DNA of 64,000 nucleotides. Origin: Gammaproteobacteria bacterium (GTDB taxonomy: Bacteria; Pseudomonadota; Gammaproteobacteria; Legionellales; Legionellaceae). Positions 7,467 to 16,368 of this stretch are shown here, piece by piece. Under the pieces are notes generated by a model, which was given only the letters and a program-made list of their open reading frames with translations, had not been told where the DNA came from and did not search any database. A program made the translations under genes and the position numbers. The first letter of the stretch is position 1, and every line of letters begins with the position of its first letter. The stretch is from contig JASBUZ010000036.1 in assembly GCA_030147635.1 (NCBI GenBank), positions 79,959 to 143,958 of the forward strand, in the 5' to 3' direction.

Positions 7467-8771
7467 ATGACGATACAGCGCTCAGAACAGTTTTTTAAGG
7501 CAGCCCAACAAGTGATTCCTGGTGGTGTAAACTCACCCGTACGTGCCTTTCAAGGTGTCGGTGGAACTCCTTTATTTTTTGAGCGAGGCGAAGGTGCTTA
7601 TGTATTTGATGCCGATGGACAGAAATACATCGACTACGTCGGCTCTTGGGGGCCACTCGTGCTTGGGCACTGCAATGAGCACGTTGTTCAGGCTGTAACC
7701 GATGCACTCAGCCGTGGTATGAGCTTTGGTGCACCAACAGCAACAGAAACAACGCTTGCTGAGATAATTCGAGCTAATATGCCGTCGCTTGAGAAAGTGC
7801 GCTTTGTGAATTCAGGCACTGAAGCGACCATGACCGCCATTCGTCTGGCGCGAGGTTTTACCGGAAAATCTAAAATTTTGAAATTTAAAGGCTGTTATCA
7901 TGGTCATAGCGATAGTCTTCTCGTAAACGCAGGCTCTGGTGCTTTAACACTCGGCATACCTTCATCGCCTGGTATTTTACCAAGTACAGCTGAGCATACT
8001 TTAGTAGCTGACTTTAATAACCTAGCCGAGACAAAAGCGTTGTTTGAAGCACATGGCGAGGATATCGCAGCCATTATCGTTGAACCTGTGGCAGGTAACA
8101 TGGGCTTTGTGCTGCCGAAAGCAGATTTTCTACCGGGTCTGCGAGCGCTTTGTGATAGCTATGGCACCGTCTTAGTTTTTGATGAAGTGATGACAGGCTT
8201 TAGAGTGGGGCTTGGCGGAGTGCAAGCGCTTTACAATGTCACACCAGATTTAACCACGCTTGGTAAAGTGATTGGTGGTGGCATGCCTGTCGGTGCTTTG
8301 GGTGGAAAAACTGCGATTATGGACCATTTGGCACCGGTTGGCCCTGTGTACCAGGCGGGCACTTTATCAGGCAACCCACTTGCGATGGCTGCAGGGATCG
8401 CAACACTGACAGCCGCACAAGCAGAAGGCTTCTACGATGACTTAGCTGAGAAAGCAAATGCACTTGCAGAAGGCCTGATGGCAGCTGCCAAAGCGTATCA
8501 TATTCCACTGCAAGCGAAAGCGCTTGGCGGCATGTTTGGCTTTTGCCTCACGGATAAGGCAGAAATTTACAATCAGGCCGATGTTGCTGCATCCGATGAT
8601 GAGGCATTTAAACATTTTTATCATGCTATGCTGCAAGAGGGCGTATACTTTGCACCGTCTCGTTTTGAGGCTGGATTTGTATCAAGTGCACATACCATGG
8701 CTGATATTCAAGCAACAGTGGATGCAGCCACGCGTGTTTTTGCGGGCATAAAAACAGCGGTTCAGATTTAA
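7467..8771 (+). CDS. hemL: Glutamate-1-semialdehyde 2,1-aminomutase
   Basis: A 434-residue PLP enzyme that converts glutamate-1-semialdehyde to 5-aminolevulinate, the precursor of heme, in the C5 pathway. Visible family marks are [12 protein letters not shown] near the start, [46 protein letters not shown], and the PLP-lysine motif [15 protein letters not shown]. The length is normal. The downstream steps hemC and hemD are about 18 kb away in this window, so the pathway is dispersed. A TATAAT box precedes it. It is not linked in an operon with its neighbours. Confidence 0.97.
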   Translation: MTIQRSEQFFKAAQQVIPGGVNSPVRAFQGVGGTPLFFERGEGAYVFDADGQKYIDYVGSWGPLVLGHCNEHVVQAVTDALSRGMSFGAPTATETTLAEIIRANMPSLEKVRFVNSGTEATMTAIRLARGFTGKSKILKFKGCYHGHSDSLLVNAGSGALTLGIPSSPGILPSTAEHTLVADFNNLAETKALFEAHGEDIAAIIVEPVAGNMGFVLPKADFLPGLRALCDSYGTVLVFDEVMTGFRVGLGGVQALYNVTPDLTTLGKVIGGGMPVGALGGKTAIMDHLAPVGPVYQAGTLSGNPLAMAAGIATLTAAQAEGFYDDLAEKANALAEGLMAAAKAYHIPLQAKALGGMFGFCLTDKAEIYNQADVAASDDEAFKHFYHAMLQEGVYFAPSRFEAGFVSSAHTMADIQATVDAATRVFAGIKTAVQI

Positions 8772-8847
8772 TCCTCTGTTTGCCACTTACTAAATGAAAA
8801 TTACATGGTAGTATGGGCTGAAAAGACTTTTTTAAGTTCCTAAGGCC

Positions 8848-10401
8848 ATGTTAAAAAAACCTACCATATTGGCATGCTTGTGCTTAACTGCTTGTATGGT
8901 AGGTCCTGATTACAAAGAACCTAAAACCAAGGTGGCAGAGCACTGGGCGCATAAGGATGCCTCAGTGAAAGAAAAACCATTCAAGCAGGACAAGTGGTGG
9001 GATGTTTTTGAAGATACTAATCTGACCCAGCTGATTTACCATGGTTACCACAACAACCTAAATTTGCAGATGACCGGGACGCGTATTTTGCAGTCTCGTG
9101 CACAGTTGGCACGCTCAGTTGGCAAGCTCTACCCGCAAGTACAAACCATGAATGGTAACTACTTGGCTTATCGCGTCGGGGGGTCTTATTTGCAAGATGT
9201 GCTCCCAAATAGTTTTGATGCGGCGTTGCTTGGTTTCTCAGCCAACTGGGAGTTTGATTTTTGGGGGAAGTATCGTCGCTCGGTTCGTGCGCGTGATGCG
9301 AACTTTCTATCCTCGGTGGCAGAGTACGATAATGCGCTCGTGACACTGACTTCTGACATCGCGAGCCACTATATTGGTATTCGAGCGAGTGAGTCTTTAA
9401 TTCGGATTACCCAGCAAAATATCGCCCTACAAGAAAATAGCCTTGCTTTAACCCAGACACGTTATCGCGAGGGAGCCGTGAGCCTTCGCGATGTCGAAGA
9501 AGCCAAAACCCAACTGGCGGAAACTCGAGCCGTGCTGCCAGATATCGTGGCTCAACTACAAATTCAAAAAGATGCACTTGCAGTGTTGCTGGCGATGACG
9601 CCTGATCAAGTGGATGGTGTGATTAAACGAAATCATGGTATACCTAGAGCACCCGAAACTGTTGAAGCAGGCATTCCACGAGAGATGCTTGCTAGACGTC
9701 CTGATGTGCAAAAAGCACGATTCGAAGCGATTGTAAATTCAGAAACCATCGGAAAAACGAAAGCTGAAATGTATCCCGCGTTTTCTTTAGGCGGTAGCTT
9801 TTATTTTGCGGGGAATACTATTAATGGGGCGACGCTCTCGGAAATGTTTAACTGGTCGAATCGCAACATTATTGCGGGTCCAGGTCTCGTCTGGCCTATC
9901 CTAAATTATGGTCAAATCAGTAACATGGTGCGCACGCAGGACGCATTGTTTCAGGAAAAACTCTTAGATTATATGAATGTGATTTTAACGGCTCAAAAAG
10001 AAGTGCAAGATAGTATGACTCGTTATATCGAGGGCAAGAAAACCGTGCGACATTACCAAGAGGCTGTGCGTGCTGCAACCAAAGCAGCCAAGATCACGCT
10101 CATTCAATACAAAGAAGGAGAAATCGGTTATACCGCGGTGTTGTATGCGCAGCAACAACAACTCTATACGCAGACTTCTCTCATTAATGCACAAGCGGAG
10201 GTGCCTAAGTCACTGGTGAGCTTATATCGTGCACTTGGTGGGGGCTGGCAAATACGTGAGAATGATGATTATATTCCTGAACACATTAAGCAAGAAATGG
10301 CGAAACGGACGAACTGGGGCGGCTTGCTACTTCAGAAAAATCATGACGTGCCAAAAACAAAACAAGAGCAATTTAAGCGACTTTATTTCCCAACTTGGTG
10401 A
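8848..10401 (+). CDS. RND efflux outer-membrane lipoprotein (NodT/OprM type)
   Basis: The 517-residue outer-membrane channel of a tripartite efflux pump. The lipoprotein signal peptide ends at the lipobox LTAC (Cys16), followed by MVGPDYKEP, which is the usual mature start of this family. Two repeated coiled-coil halves follow, each with TolC-type helices (QSRAQLARSVGKLYPQV and the ALAVLLAMTPDQ region), with RRPDVQKAR at the start of the second half. The last about 40 residues, after GGGWQ, are longer than in many relatives. It is the first gene of a three-gene operon and its stop overlaps the next ATG. Confidence 0.92.
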   Translation: MLKKPTILACLCLTACMVGPDYKEPKTKVAEHWAHKDASVKEKPFKQDKWWDVFEDTNLTQLIYHGYHNNLNLQMTGTRILQSRAQLARSVGKLYPQVQTMNGNYLAYRVGGSYLQDVLPNSFDAALLGFSANWEFDFWGKYRRSVRARDANFLSSVAEYDNALVTLTSDIASHYIGIRASESLIRITQQNIALQENSLALTQTRYREGAVSLRDVEEAKTQLAETRAVLPDIVAQLQIQKDALAVLLAMTPDQVDGVIKRNHGIPRAPETVEAGIPREMLARRPDVQKARFEAIVNSETIGKTKAEMYPAFSLGGSFYFAGNTINGATLSEMFNWSNRNIIAGPGLVWPILNYGQISNMVRTQDALFQEKLLDYMNVILTAQKEVQDSMTRYIEGKKTVRHYQEAVRAATKAAKITLIQYKEGEIGYTAVLYAQQQQLYTQTSLINAQAEVPKSLVSLYRALGGGWQIRENDDYIPEHIKQEMAKRTNWGGLLLQKNHDVPKTKQEQFKRLYFPTW

Positions 10402-11570
10402 TGACAATGGATTCAGTCAAAGCAGAAAAATATAAAAGAATCACGCGCATTATCCTGATTATTTTATTAATCATTAATATTATTAATTATTACACCGGCA
10501 AGTATCGAACGGTAAAAACTCCACCACCAACAGTTGAAGTGCAGAAACCTGTTTCCAAAGCAATGTCAGAGTATGTGACACAAACAGGGAATACAGTTGC
10601 CTATAACTCGGTTGATTTAGTTGCCAGAATCGAAGGTTATTTAGATGAAATTAATTTTACTGACGGAAGTCTCGTCAAAAAAGGCAAAACACTTTTTGTG
10701 ATTGAGCCAGAGCCTTATCTCGCTAAACTGAAAGAAGCCGAAGCGCAGCTTGCCGCACAAGAAGCAATTCACACTTACGATGTTTTGGAATATACCCGTC
10801 AAAAGAAAATGTATGCCAAAAATGCCACTTCTAAAAGTAATGTTGAAAAGTGGCTGGCTAAAAGTGATGCTTCTACTGCTGAAGTTGAAAAGGCCAAAGA
10901 GAACGTCGTTAATGCTCGAATCAACTACAGCTATACCCAGGTGAAAGCACCTTTTGATGGGTATATTGGCAGGCACTTGATTGATAAAGCAAATTTGGTA
11001 GGGCATGGTTTTGCAACCATATTAGCCACGATTGAGAAACTTGATCCCATCTATGTGTATTTTAACCTAAACGAAATTGATTTAATTCTTCTAAGAGCTG
11101 CAATTAAAGATCAAGGCATTGATGAAAATCAGGTAAGGCAGGTGCCTGTTGAAATTACTTTACCCACCGGGAACGATTACAAGTTTAAGGGGAAACTAGA
11201 TTTTATTAATACGGGATTGAATGCTTCAACCGGAACGTTGGAGTTTCGAGCATTATTACCGAATAAAAATCATACCCTGTTGCCAGGTTTATTTGTTCAA
11301 ATCAAGATTGCAAGTTCATCACAGGTGCCAAGGCTTACTGTGCCAGATACAGCACTTCAATATGACCAAACAGGTCCGTATTTAATGATAGTTAACAAAG
11401 AAAATTATGTGGTGCGTAAAAGGGTTGTTTTGGGACCTCTTGAGGATGGTATACGCGCCATCTCAAAAGGGATTGATGCAACCGATAACGTGATTGTGAA
11501 AGGACTGCAAAGTGCCTCAGAAGGTCATGTAGTTCACCCAATTGCAGCTGGTGAGAAGAAAAAAGCATGA
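10401..11570 (+). CDS. RND efflux periplasmic adaptor (membrane fusion protein)
   Basis: About 389 residues. An N-terminal membrane anchor (residues about 15-30, IILIILLIINIINYY) lacks a lipobox. A lipoyl/barrel-sandwich half-motif (VARIEGYLDEINFTDGSLVKKG), a helical hairpin, the second lipoyl half with APFDGYIGR, and a beta-barrel domain follow. This is the AcrA/MexE order. It links the outer-membrane factor and the pump. The ATG at 10401 overlaps the upstream stop (TGATG), which implies translational coupling. Methionines at 10407 and an in-frame TTG at 10395 are alternative starts. Confidence 0.9.
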   Translation: MTMDSVKAEKYKRITRIILIILLIINIINYYTGKYRTVKTPPPTVEVQKPVSKAMSEYVTQTGNTVAYNSVDLVARIEGYLDEINFTDGSLVKKGKTLFVIEPEPYLAKLKEAEAQLAAQEAIHTYDVLEYTRQKKMYAKNATSKSNVEKWLAKSDASTAEVEKAKENVVNARINYSYTQVKAPFDGYIGRHLIDKANLVGHGFATILATIEKLDPIYVYFNLNEIDLILLRAAIKDQGIDENQVRQVPVEITLPTGNDYKFKGKLDFINTGLNASTGTLEFRALLPNKNHTLLPGLFVQIKIASSSQVPRLTVPDTALQYDQTGPYLMIVNKENYVVRKRVVLGPLEDGIRAISKGIDATDNVIVKGLQSASEGHVVHPIAAGEKKKA

Positions 11571-14500
11571 TTTCTAAATTTTTTATTGAACGTCCTGTTT
11601 TATCCAATGTTATTGCCATTGTGATTGTCTTTTTGGGATTGATTGCCATGAAAGTGCTGCCAGTTTCACAATATCCAGAAATTGTGCCGCCAACCATCCA
11701 GGTGACAACAACCTACCCTGGTGCTGATGCCAAAACGCTTATTAAAACAGTTGCGTTACCCATTGAGAAACAGGTGAATGGGGTCGAAGATATGTTGTAT
11801 ATGCAGTCGACCAGCACCAATGGTGGAAACTACACCCTGGTCATTACCTTTAAAATTGGAACAGACATGAATTTTGCACAAGTTTTGGTGCAAAGTCGGG
11901 TGCAAGCTGCTATGGCGCAGCTTCCTGATTCGGTACAAAAGCAAGGGGTTGTGGTTCAAAAAAAATCCACGGCTATTTTACAGTTTGTAACGTTAACCTC
12001 AAAAAATGGTGAGTATGACGGTTTGTTTTTGAATAACTATGCAACGATTAATATGCAAAATGAGTTGGCTCGTTTGCCAGGCGTTGGGAATGTCACCGTA
12101 TTTGGTGCCGGGAACTATGCGATGCGAGTCTGGCTCGATCCGAGGAAAATGTATGCCTACTCATTAAATCCGAGTGATGTGCTGAATGCGATTAATGAAC
12201 AAAACAAGCAAATTTCTGCAGGTCAAATTGGTGGACCTCCAAGTGCTGGCAATCAATCCTTTCAATTTACAGTGAATGTGCCAGGACAAATTGCCGATCC
12301 GGAAAAGTTTGCAGACATTATTGTGAAGACTGAAGCAACCAATTCGAATCAAACATCCAAGATGACAACCTCGAGTGACAGAAGTAGTGCCAAGACCATT
12401 CGCATTCGAGATGTTGGCCGAGTTGAGCTGGGTGCCTCGAGTTATAATCAATACGCAACCCTCAATAATAAACCGACAGCTGCAATTGCGATTTATCAGT
12501 TGCCTGAGGCGAATGCACTAGAGGTAGCTGAGGAAGTGCGGAAAATGGTTGCTAAAATGTCTAAAAGTTTCCCCGAAGGCATTGAGTATAACATTCCATT
12601 TGATACCACCGTATTCGTTAATCAGTCGATTGATGAGGTATACCACACGCTGTATGAAGCAGGCTTTTTAGTGCTACTGGTGATTTTACTATTTTTACAA
12701 AATATGCGTGCGACTTTAGTACCAGCAACGACAGTGCCTGTGACGATTATCGGTGCTTTTTTTGCGATGCTTATCTTAAGTTACTCGATTAACTTACTGA
12801 CCTTATTTGCACTGGTGCTTGCCATTGGGATTGTGATTGATGATGCTATCGTGATCGTTGAAGGGGTGACGCAAAAAATAGAGCAAAAAAACTCGCCGAA
12901 AAAAGCTTCTATCTTGGCGATGTCCGAATTGATGGGGCCTATTATTGGGATTACCCTTGTTTTAATGGCGGTTTTTATACCAGCAGGTTTTATTCCAGGG
13001 CTGACTGGCTCTATGTATGCGCAATTTGCTTTAGTGATTGCAGCAACGGCGTTCATTAGTGCAATTAATGCGGTGAGCTTAAAGCCAACTCAGTGTGCGA
13101 TGTGGTTGAAACCGATAGACCCAGATAAACCGAAGAACTTTGTTTTTCGTGTTTTTGATAAGTTTTACTATCCATTGGAAGAGCGTTACATCCAACGTAT
13201 GGATAATTTGATTCATCATAGTGGTAAAACCTGCTTGATAGGAGCTGGGCTCGTACTGCTCGCAATTATTGGGCTGACTCGTATTCCAACAGGCTTTATT
13301 CCGATTGAAGACCAAGGCTATATGATGCTGAATGTCCAACTGCCGGATGGAGCATCGTTAGAGCGCACCAAAGCAACACTCAAAAGGTTGACCAAAGAAA
13401 TTTCTAAGATGGGGCCAGTTGAGAACGTCATTGGGATTGATGGGATTTCATTACTGGATAACAATGCAACGCTTGCTAATGGCGGCACAATATATATCGT
13501 TTTCAAGGATTGGGCGAAACGTGGCAAAGGCGGCGATTTAAGGTCGCTTTATGAAACGTTCAATAAACTGGCCAAGAGCACTTTGGATGCAAATGTCTTG
13601 GTTGTGATTCCACCTCCGATTCAAGGGCTTGGTTTGTCTGGTGGTTATCAAATGCAAGTTGAATTACAAGACGGAAGTTTTGACTATCAGAAATTACAAA
13701 ATGCGACGGATGAGCTGATCAAAGAAGCGAGTAAACGCCCAGAGCTGCAAGGACTTATGACTTCTTTCAGAGCGAGTGCCCCTCAGTTAATGGCACCCAT
13801 GGATAGGCAAAAATCGGAATCTTTGGGGGTGAGTGTTGGAGATGCTAATGATGCCCTAGCAACGTATTTGGGTTCTTCCTTTGTGAACTTATTTGCGAAG
13901 TTTGGCCAAGTATTTCAAGTGTATGTGCAAGCTGAAGCTAACGCTCGTATGAGCATTGATGATGTTCGAAATTACCATGTGCGAAATAGTAAAGGGGAAA
14001 TGGTGCCTTTAGGTACGCTTGCTGATATGTATCCGGCGGTTGGACCTTCGATTATTTCACTCTACAACTTGTATCCATCGAGTAACATTTATGGGATGGC
14101 TGCAACTGGGTATAGCTCAGGGCAAGCGATAGATATCTTAGAGCAGTTAGCCCACCAGCTACTTCCTGAAGGTATGTCGTTTGAGTGGACTGCAAATGCT
14201 TACCAAGAGAAAGTTGCTGGCAATATGAGCTACTATATTTTTATTATGTCGCTCATTTTGGTGTATTTGATTTTGGCAGGCCAATATGAAAACTGGATTA
14301 CTTCACTCTCTGTCATCTTTAGTGTGCCACTTGCTCTGCTTGGAACGGTTGCAGTGCTTTTGGTCTTGAAGATTGAAAATAACATGTATACCCAGATTGG
14401 AATTTTGTTATTAATTGCGCTTGCTGCTAAGAATGCTATTTTGATTGTCGAAGTCGCACGAGAAGAGCGTGAAATACACAATAAGTCTATTATTGAGTCA

Positions 14501-14755
14501 GCGCTTATTGGTGCAAAAACCAGGTTTCGTCCTATTTTGATGACTTCATTTGCTTTTATTTTAGGGATGATGCCACTTGTCTTTGCCACTGGTGCTGGTG
14601 AAAACGCAAGACGTTCCATTGGAATTTCGGTAAGTAGTGGGATGCTTGCTTCCACCTGCCTTGCAGTTTTCTTTGTGCCAGCTTTTTATGTGTTATTACA
14701 AACTTGGCAAGAGAAATTTCGGCCGAAAAAAGCGCCTGAGTTGAATGAGGCCTAG
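11567..14755 (+). CDS. RND multidrug efflux pump, HAE1 (AcrB/MexF) family
   Basis: A 1062-residue proton-driven exporter. It begins MISKFFIERPVLSNVIAI, the canonical N-terminal helix. The proton-relay helix 4 has IGIVIDDAIVIVEGV, with the Asp-Asp pair, and helix 10 carries the Lys (LLLIALAAKNAILIVE). Two large periplasmic loops and about twelve membrane helices are present. Length equals AcrB/MexF. It overlaps the adaptor gene by four bases (ATGA). No local repressor gene is seen, so regulation is unknown. Drug range cannot be read from sequence. Confidence 0.95.
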   Translation: MISKFFIERPVLSNVIAIVIVFLGLIAMKVLPVSQYPEIVPPTIQVTTTYPGADAKTLIKTVALPIEKQVNGVEDMLYMQSTSTNGGNYTLVITFKIGTDMNFAQVLVQSRVQAAMAQLPDSVQKQGVVVQKKSTAILQFVTLTSKNGEYDGLFLNNYATINMQNELARLPGVGNVTVFGAGNYAMRVWLDPRKMYAYSLNPSDVLNAINEQNKQISAGQIGGPPSAGNQSFQFTVNVPGQIADPEKFADIIVKTEATNSNQTSKMTTSSDRSSAKTIRIRDVGRVELGASSYNQYATLNNKPTAAIAIYQLPEANALEVAEEVRKMVAKMSKSFPEGIEYNIPFDTTVFVNQSIDEVYHTLYEAGFLVLLVILLFLQNMRATLVPATTVPVTIIGAFFAMLILSYSINLLTLFALVLAIGIVIDDAIVIVEGVTQKIEQKNSPKKASILAMSELMGPIIGITLVLMAVFIPAGFIPGLTGSMYAQFALVIAATAFISAINAVSLKPTQCAMWLKPIDPDKPKNFVFRVFDKFYYPLEERYIQRMDNLIHHSGKTCLIGAGLVLLAIIGLTRIPTGFIPIEDQGYMMLNVQLPDGASLERTKATLKRLTKEISKMGPVENVIGIDGISLLDNNATLANGGTIYIVFKDWAKRGKGGDLRSLYETFNKLAKSTLDANVLVVIPPPIQGLGLSGGYQMQVELQDGSFDYQKLQNATDELIKEASKRPELQGLMTSFRASAPQLMAPMDRQKSESLGVSVGDANDALATYLGSSFVNLFAKFGQVFQVYVQAEANARMSIDDVRNYHVRNSKGEMVPLGTLADMYPAVGPSIISLYNLYPSSNIYGMAATGYSSGQAIDILEQLAHQLLPEGMSFEWTANAYQEKVAGNMSYYIFIMSLILVYLILAGQYENWITSLSVIFSVPLALLGTVAVLLVLKIENNMYTQIGILLLIALAAKNAILIVEVAREEREIHNKSIIESALIGAKTRFRPILMTSFAFILGMMPLVFATGAGENARRSIGISVSSGMLASTCLAVFFVPAFYVLLQTWQEKFRPKKAPELNEA

Positions 14756-14770
14756 GCTTGAACGTGTTAA

Positions 14771-14953
14771 AGTCGTTCAGATTTTATGTTGGAGGCCGCA
14801 TGTCGAGAGGCTAAAAGTTTGTTGCTTGATCAGCGATTGTTTTTACTTGATGCCGAAGCATATCAGATATTTGAAAAGCAATTGGAAGCACCAGTAGAGG
14901 AAAGTCTGAGTCTTAAAGCTTATGGGTTCATTGAGTCTCCTATCGCACCATGA
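14771..14953 (+). pseudogene. Remnant of a TacA-type (DUF1778) antitoxin
   Basis: A 60-codon open stretch after an in-frame TAA encodes RSDFMLEAACREAKS followed by LLLDQRLFLLDAEAYQIFE, the C-terminal half of TacA/DUF1778 antitoxins, which neutralise GNAT acetyltransferase toxins. The N-terminal ribbon-helix-helix DNA-binding half is missing and no start codon with a ribosome site is present before it. The toxin that normally follows is absent. A short Ser-His-rich bit (LLSHHDIYV, about 14936 onward) may be its degraded start. The region 14756-15026 holds nothing else I can support. Confidence 0.7.
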
Positions 14954-15026
14954 CATTTATGTTGCCCATGAAGGGGGATTGAAAAGCAGGTTTGATGCGA
15001 AGCGTATTGAGATTGCCTCTGAGTTT

Positions 15027-16265
15027 TTACAACCCAATCCAGCGAATAAATCGGTGGGTTTTTTTCAGCAGTGCAGGTGGGTTCTTATCAAAAGTCACCG
15101 TGTAGTTTTGCATATCAGGATGTATGCTAACATGCTGGATTTTACCCAAACGGACAAATTTCATCTCGGTTTTGTAATAGCCTCGTATGTTTTTCACTTC
15201 AGGAATCACAAAAAACACGTCTTTAAAAGCTTGTTCATCGCCAGAGCTTGCGAGTGTTTCAAACTCAGCGTCACTCAAGGCGACATATTCAGCATCATTG
15301 ATTTGGCATCTTAGCATACGCAGTAGTGGTACTTTGGTATGAAAAGTCTCTAGGTAGTTATCTGCAGACATCACCATAACCGGCTCATTTTCTTCTCGTC
15401 GATTATTTTTATTTTTTTCGACAAATAAAATGTCAGTTCGCTCTTTGGTTGGTTTTTTGAGAGCGGTCTCACGCAATTCAACTTGCTTAATAGGTGTGAA
15501 AGGTTTGCAGTTGAGATATCTTGATTTTGAAACCCATTTTTCTCCGGGATAATAAATGACTAGTAGGGCATTGTCTTTGATGGTGCTGATGACAGGTTTT
15601 TTCATGGCTTTGGAAATTGCAGGGCAGCCCCAACTTCTGCCAGGTCTGCCGTATTTTTTGATAAAATCTTCATTGACATACCAAGCAGAGTGCATGACTA
15701 CGGCGCGACCGGATGCATGATCGTTAAACCCAGGCTCAAGACCTGTGAGTCTTAGTGAAAGTCCATGTCGGCCATAATAAGGTTCATCGGTTCGGTATAC
15801 GCCAAGGCTACTTGCTTTACTGTTATATTTGTTGGAAAACTGATCGGTTAAGAAGGTGCCGGATGTAATCCCATGCGAGACATAAGTATGATAAAGCATG
15901 CGGTTTTCTCGCAAATCAAAGACCCAAAGACGTTTTTGGTTGGAAGGCAGTGAATAGTCAATAACCGCTAAAATATGATTGTGTCGAGTATGCCGCTTTT
16001 GGGCACACCGCAAAGTGGTCATGACTTTACTAACCACCACAGGGCTCATATGAACTGATTCAGATTCAAGCATTTTTTTGAGTGCCGGAAATGAGTGAAT
16101 GGTTTTTCTTTCACAGCGTTTAGCTTGGATGAGTGACATGAATTTGCTGAGTTGTGAAGGTGCTTTCTCTTTCACTGGTGTTTTCTTGACTTGCTCTTGC
16201 CCCTCTGTGCAAGCCATGGTGAAGCTTAAAATAACAGCGAGGATAGAGATGAGTTTTAGTTTCAT
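15027..16265 (-). CDS. L,D-transpeptidase-family (YkuD_2) lipoprotein
   Basis: About 412 residues from the ATG at 16265, which has GGAG upstream. An extra 29 residues are possible from 16352 but would bury the signal peptide. The signal peptide ends in the lipobox FTMAC. The central domain matches the murein L,D-transpeptidase YkuD_2 family: LWVFDLRENRMLYHTYVSHG, then HGLSLRLTGLEPGFND, VMHSAWYV and the catalytic GRSWGCPAI with its Cys. A C-terminal extension of about 150 residues (after YPGEKW) is not part of the catalytic fold and I do not recognise it. It likely remodels peptidoglycan crosslinks in the periplasm. Confidence 0.85.
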   Translation of the reverse strand: MKLKLISILAVILSFTMACTEGQEQVKKTPVKEKAPSQLSKFMSLIQAKRCERKTIHSFPALKKMLESESVHMSPVVVSKVMTTLRCAQKRHTRHNHILAVIDYSLPSNQKRLWVFDLRENRMLYHTYVSHGITSGTFLTDQFSNKYNSKASSLGVYRTDEPYYGRHGLSLRLTGLEPGFNDHASGRAVVMHSAWYVNEDFIKKYGRPGRSWGCPAISKAMKKPVISTIKDNALLVIYYPGEKWVSKSRYLNCKPFTPIKQVELRETALKKPTKERTDILFVEKNKNNRREENEPVMVMSADNYLETFHTKVPLLRMLRCQINDAEYVALSDAEFETLASSGDEQAFKDVFFVIPEVKNIRGYYKTEMKFVRLGKIQHVSIHPDMQNYTVTFDKNPPALLKKTHRFIRWIGL

Positions 16266-16368
16266 GCCTTCTCCTTTAAAATATTGAGCTAGACTGGGCC
16301 TATAAGCCCAATAATAGAACAAAAATAAGCATTCTGCGTAATTTTGGGACAATTTAAGTGGTGGATGA

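Noticed and set aside
8848-14755. Efflux operon as a recently acquired resistance island
   Set aside because: Base composition and codon use look like those of the neighbours, and no mobile element flanks it apart from the old antitoxin relic.
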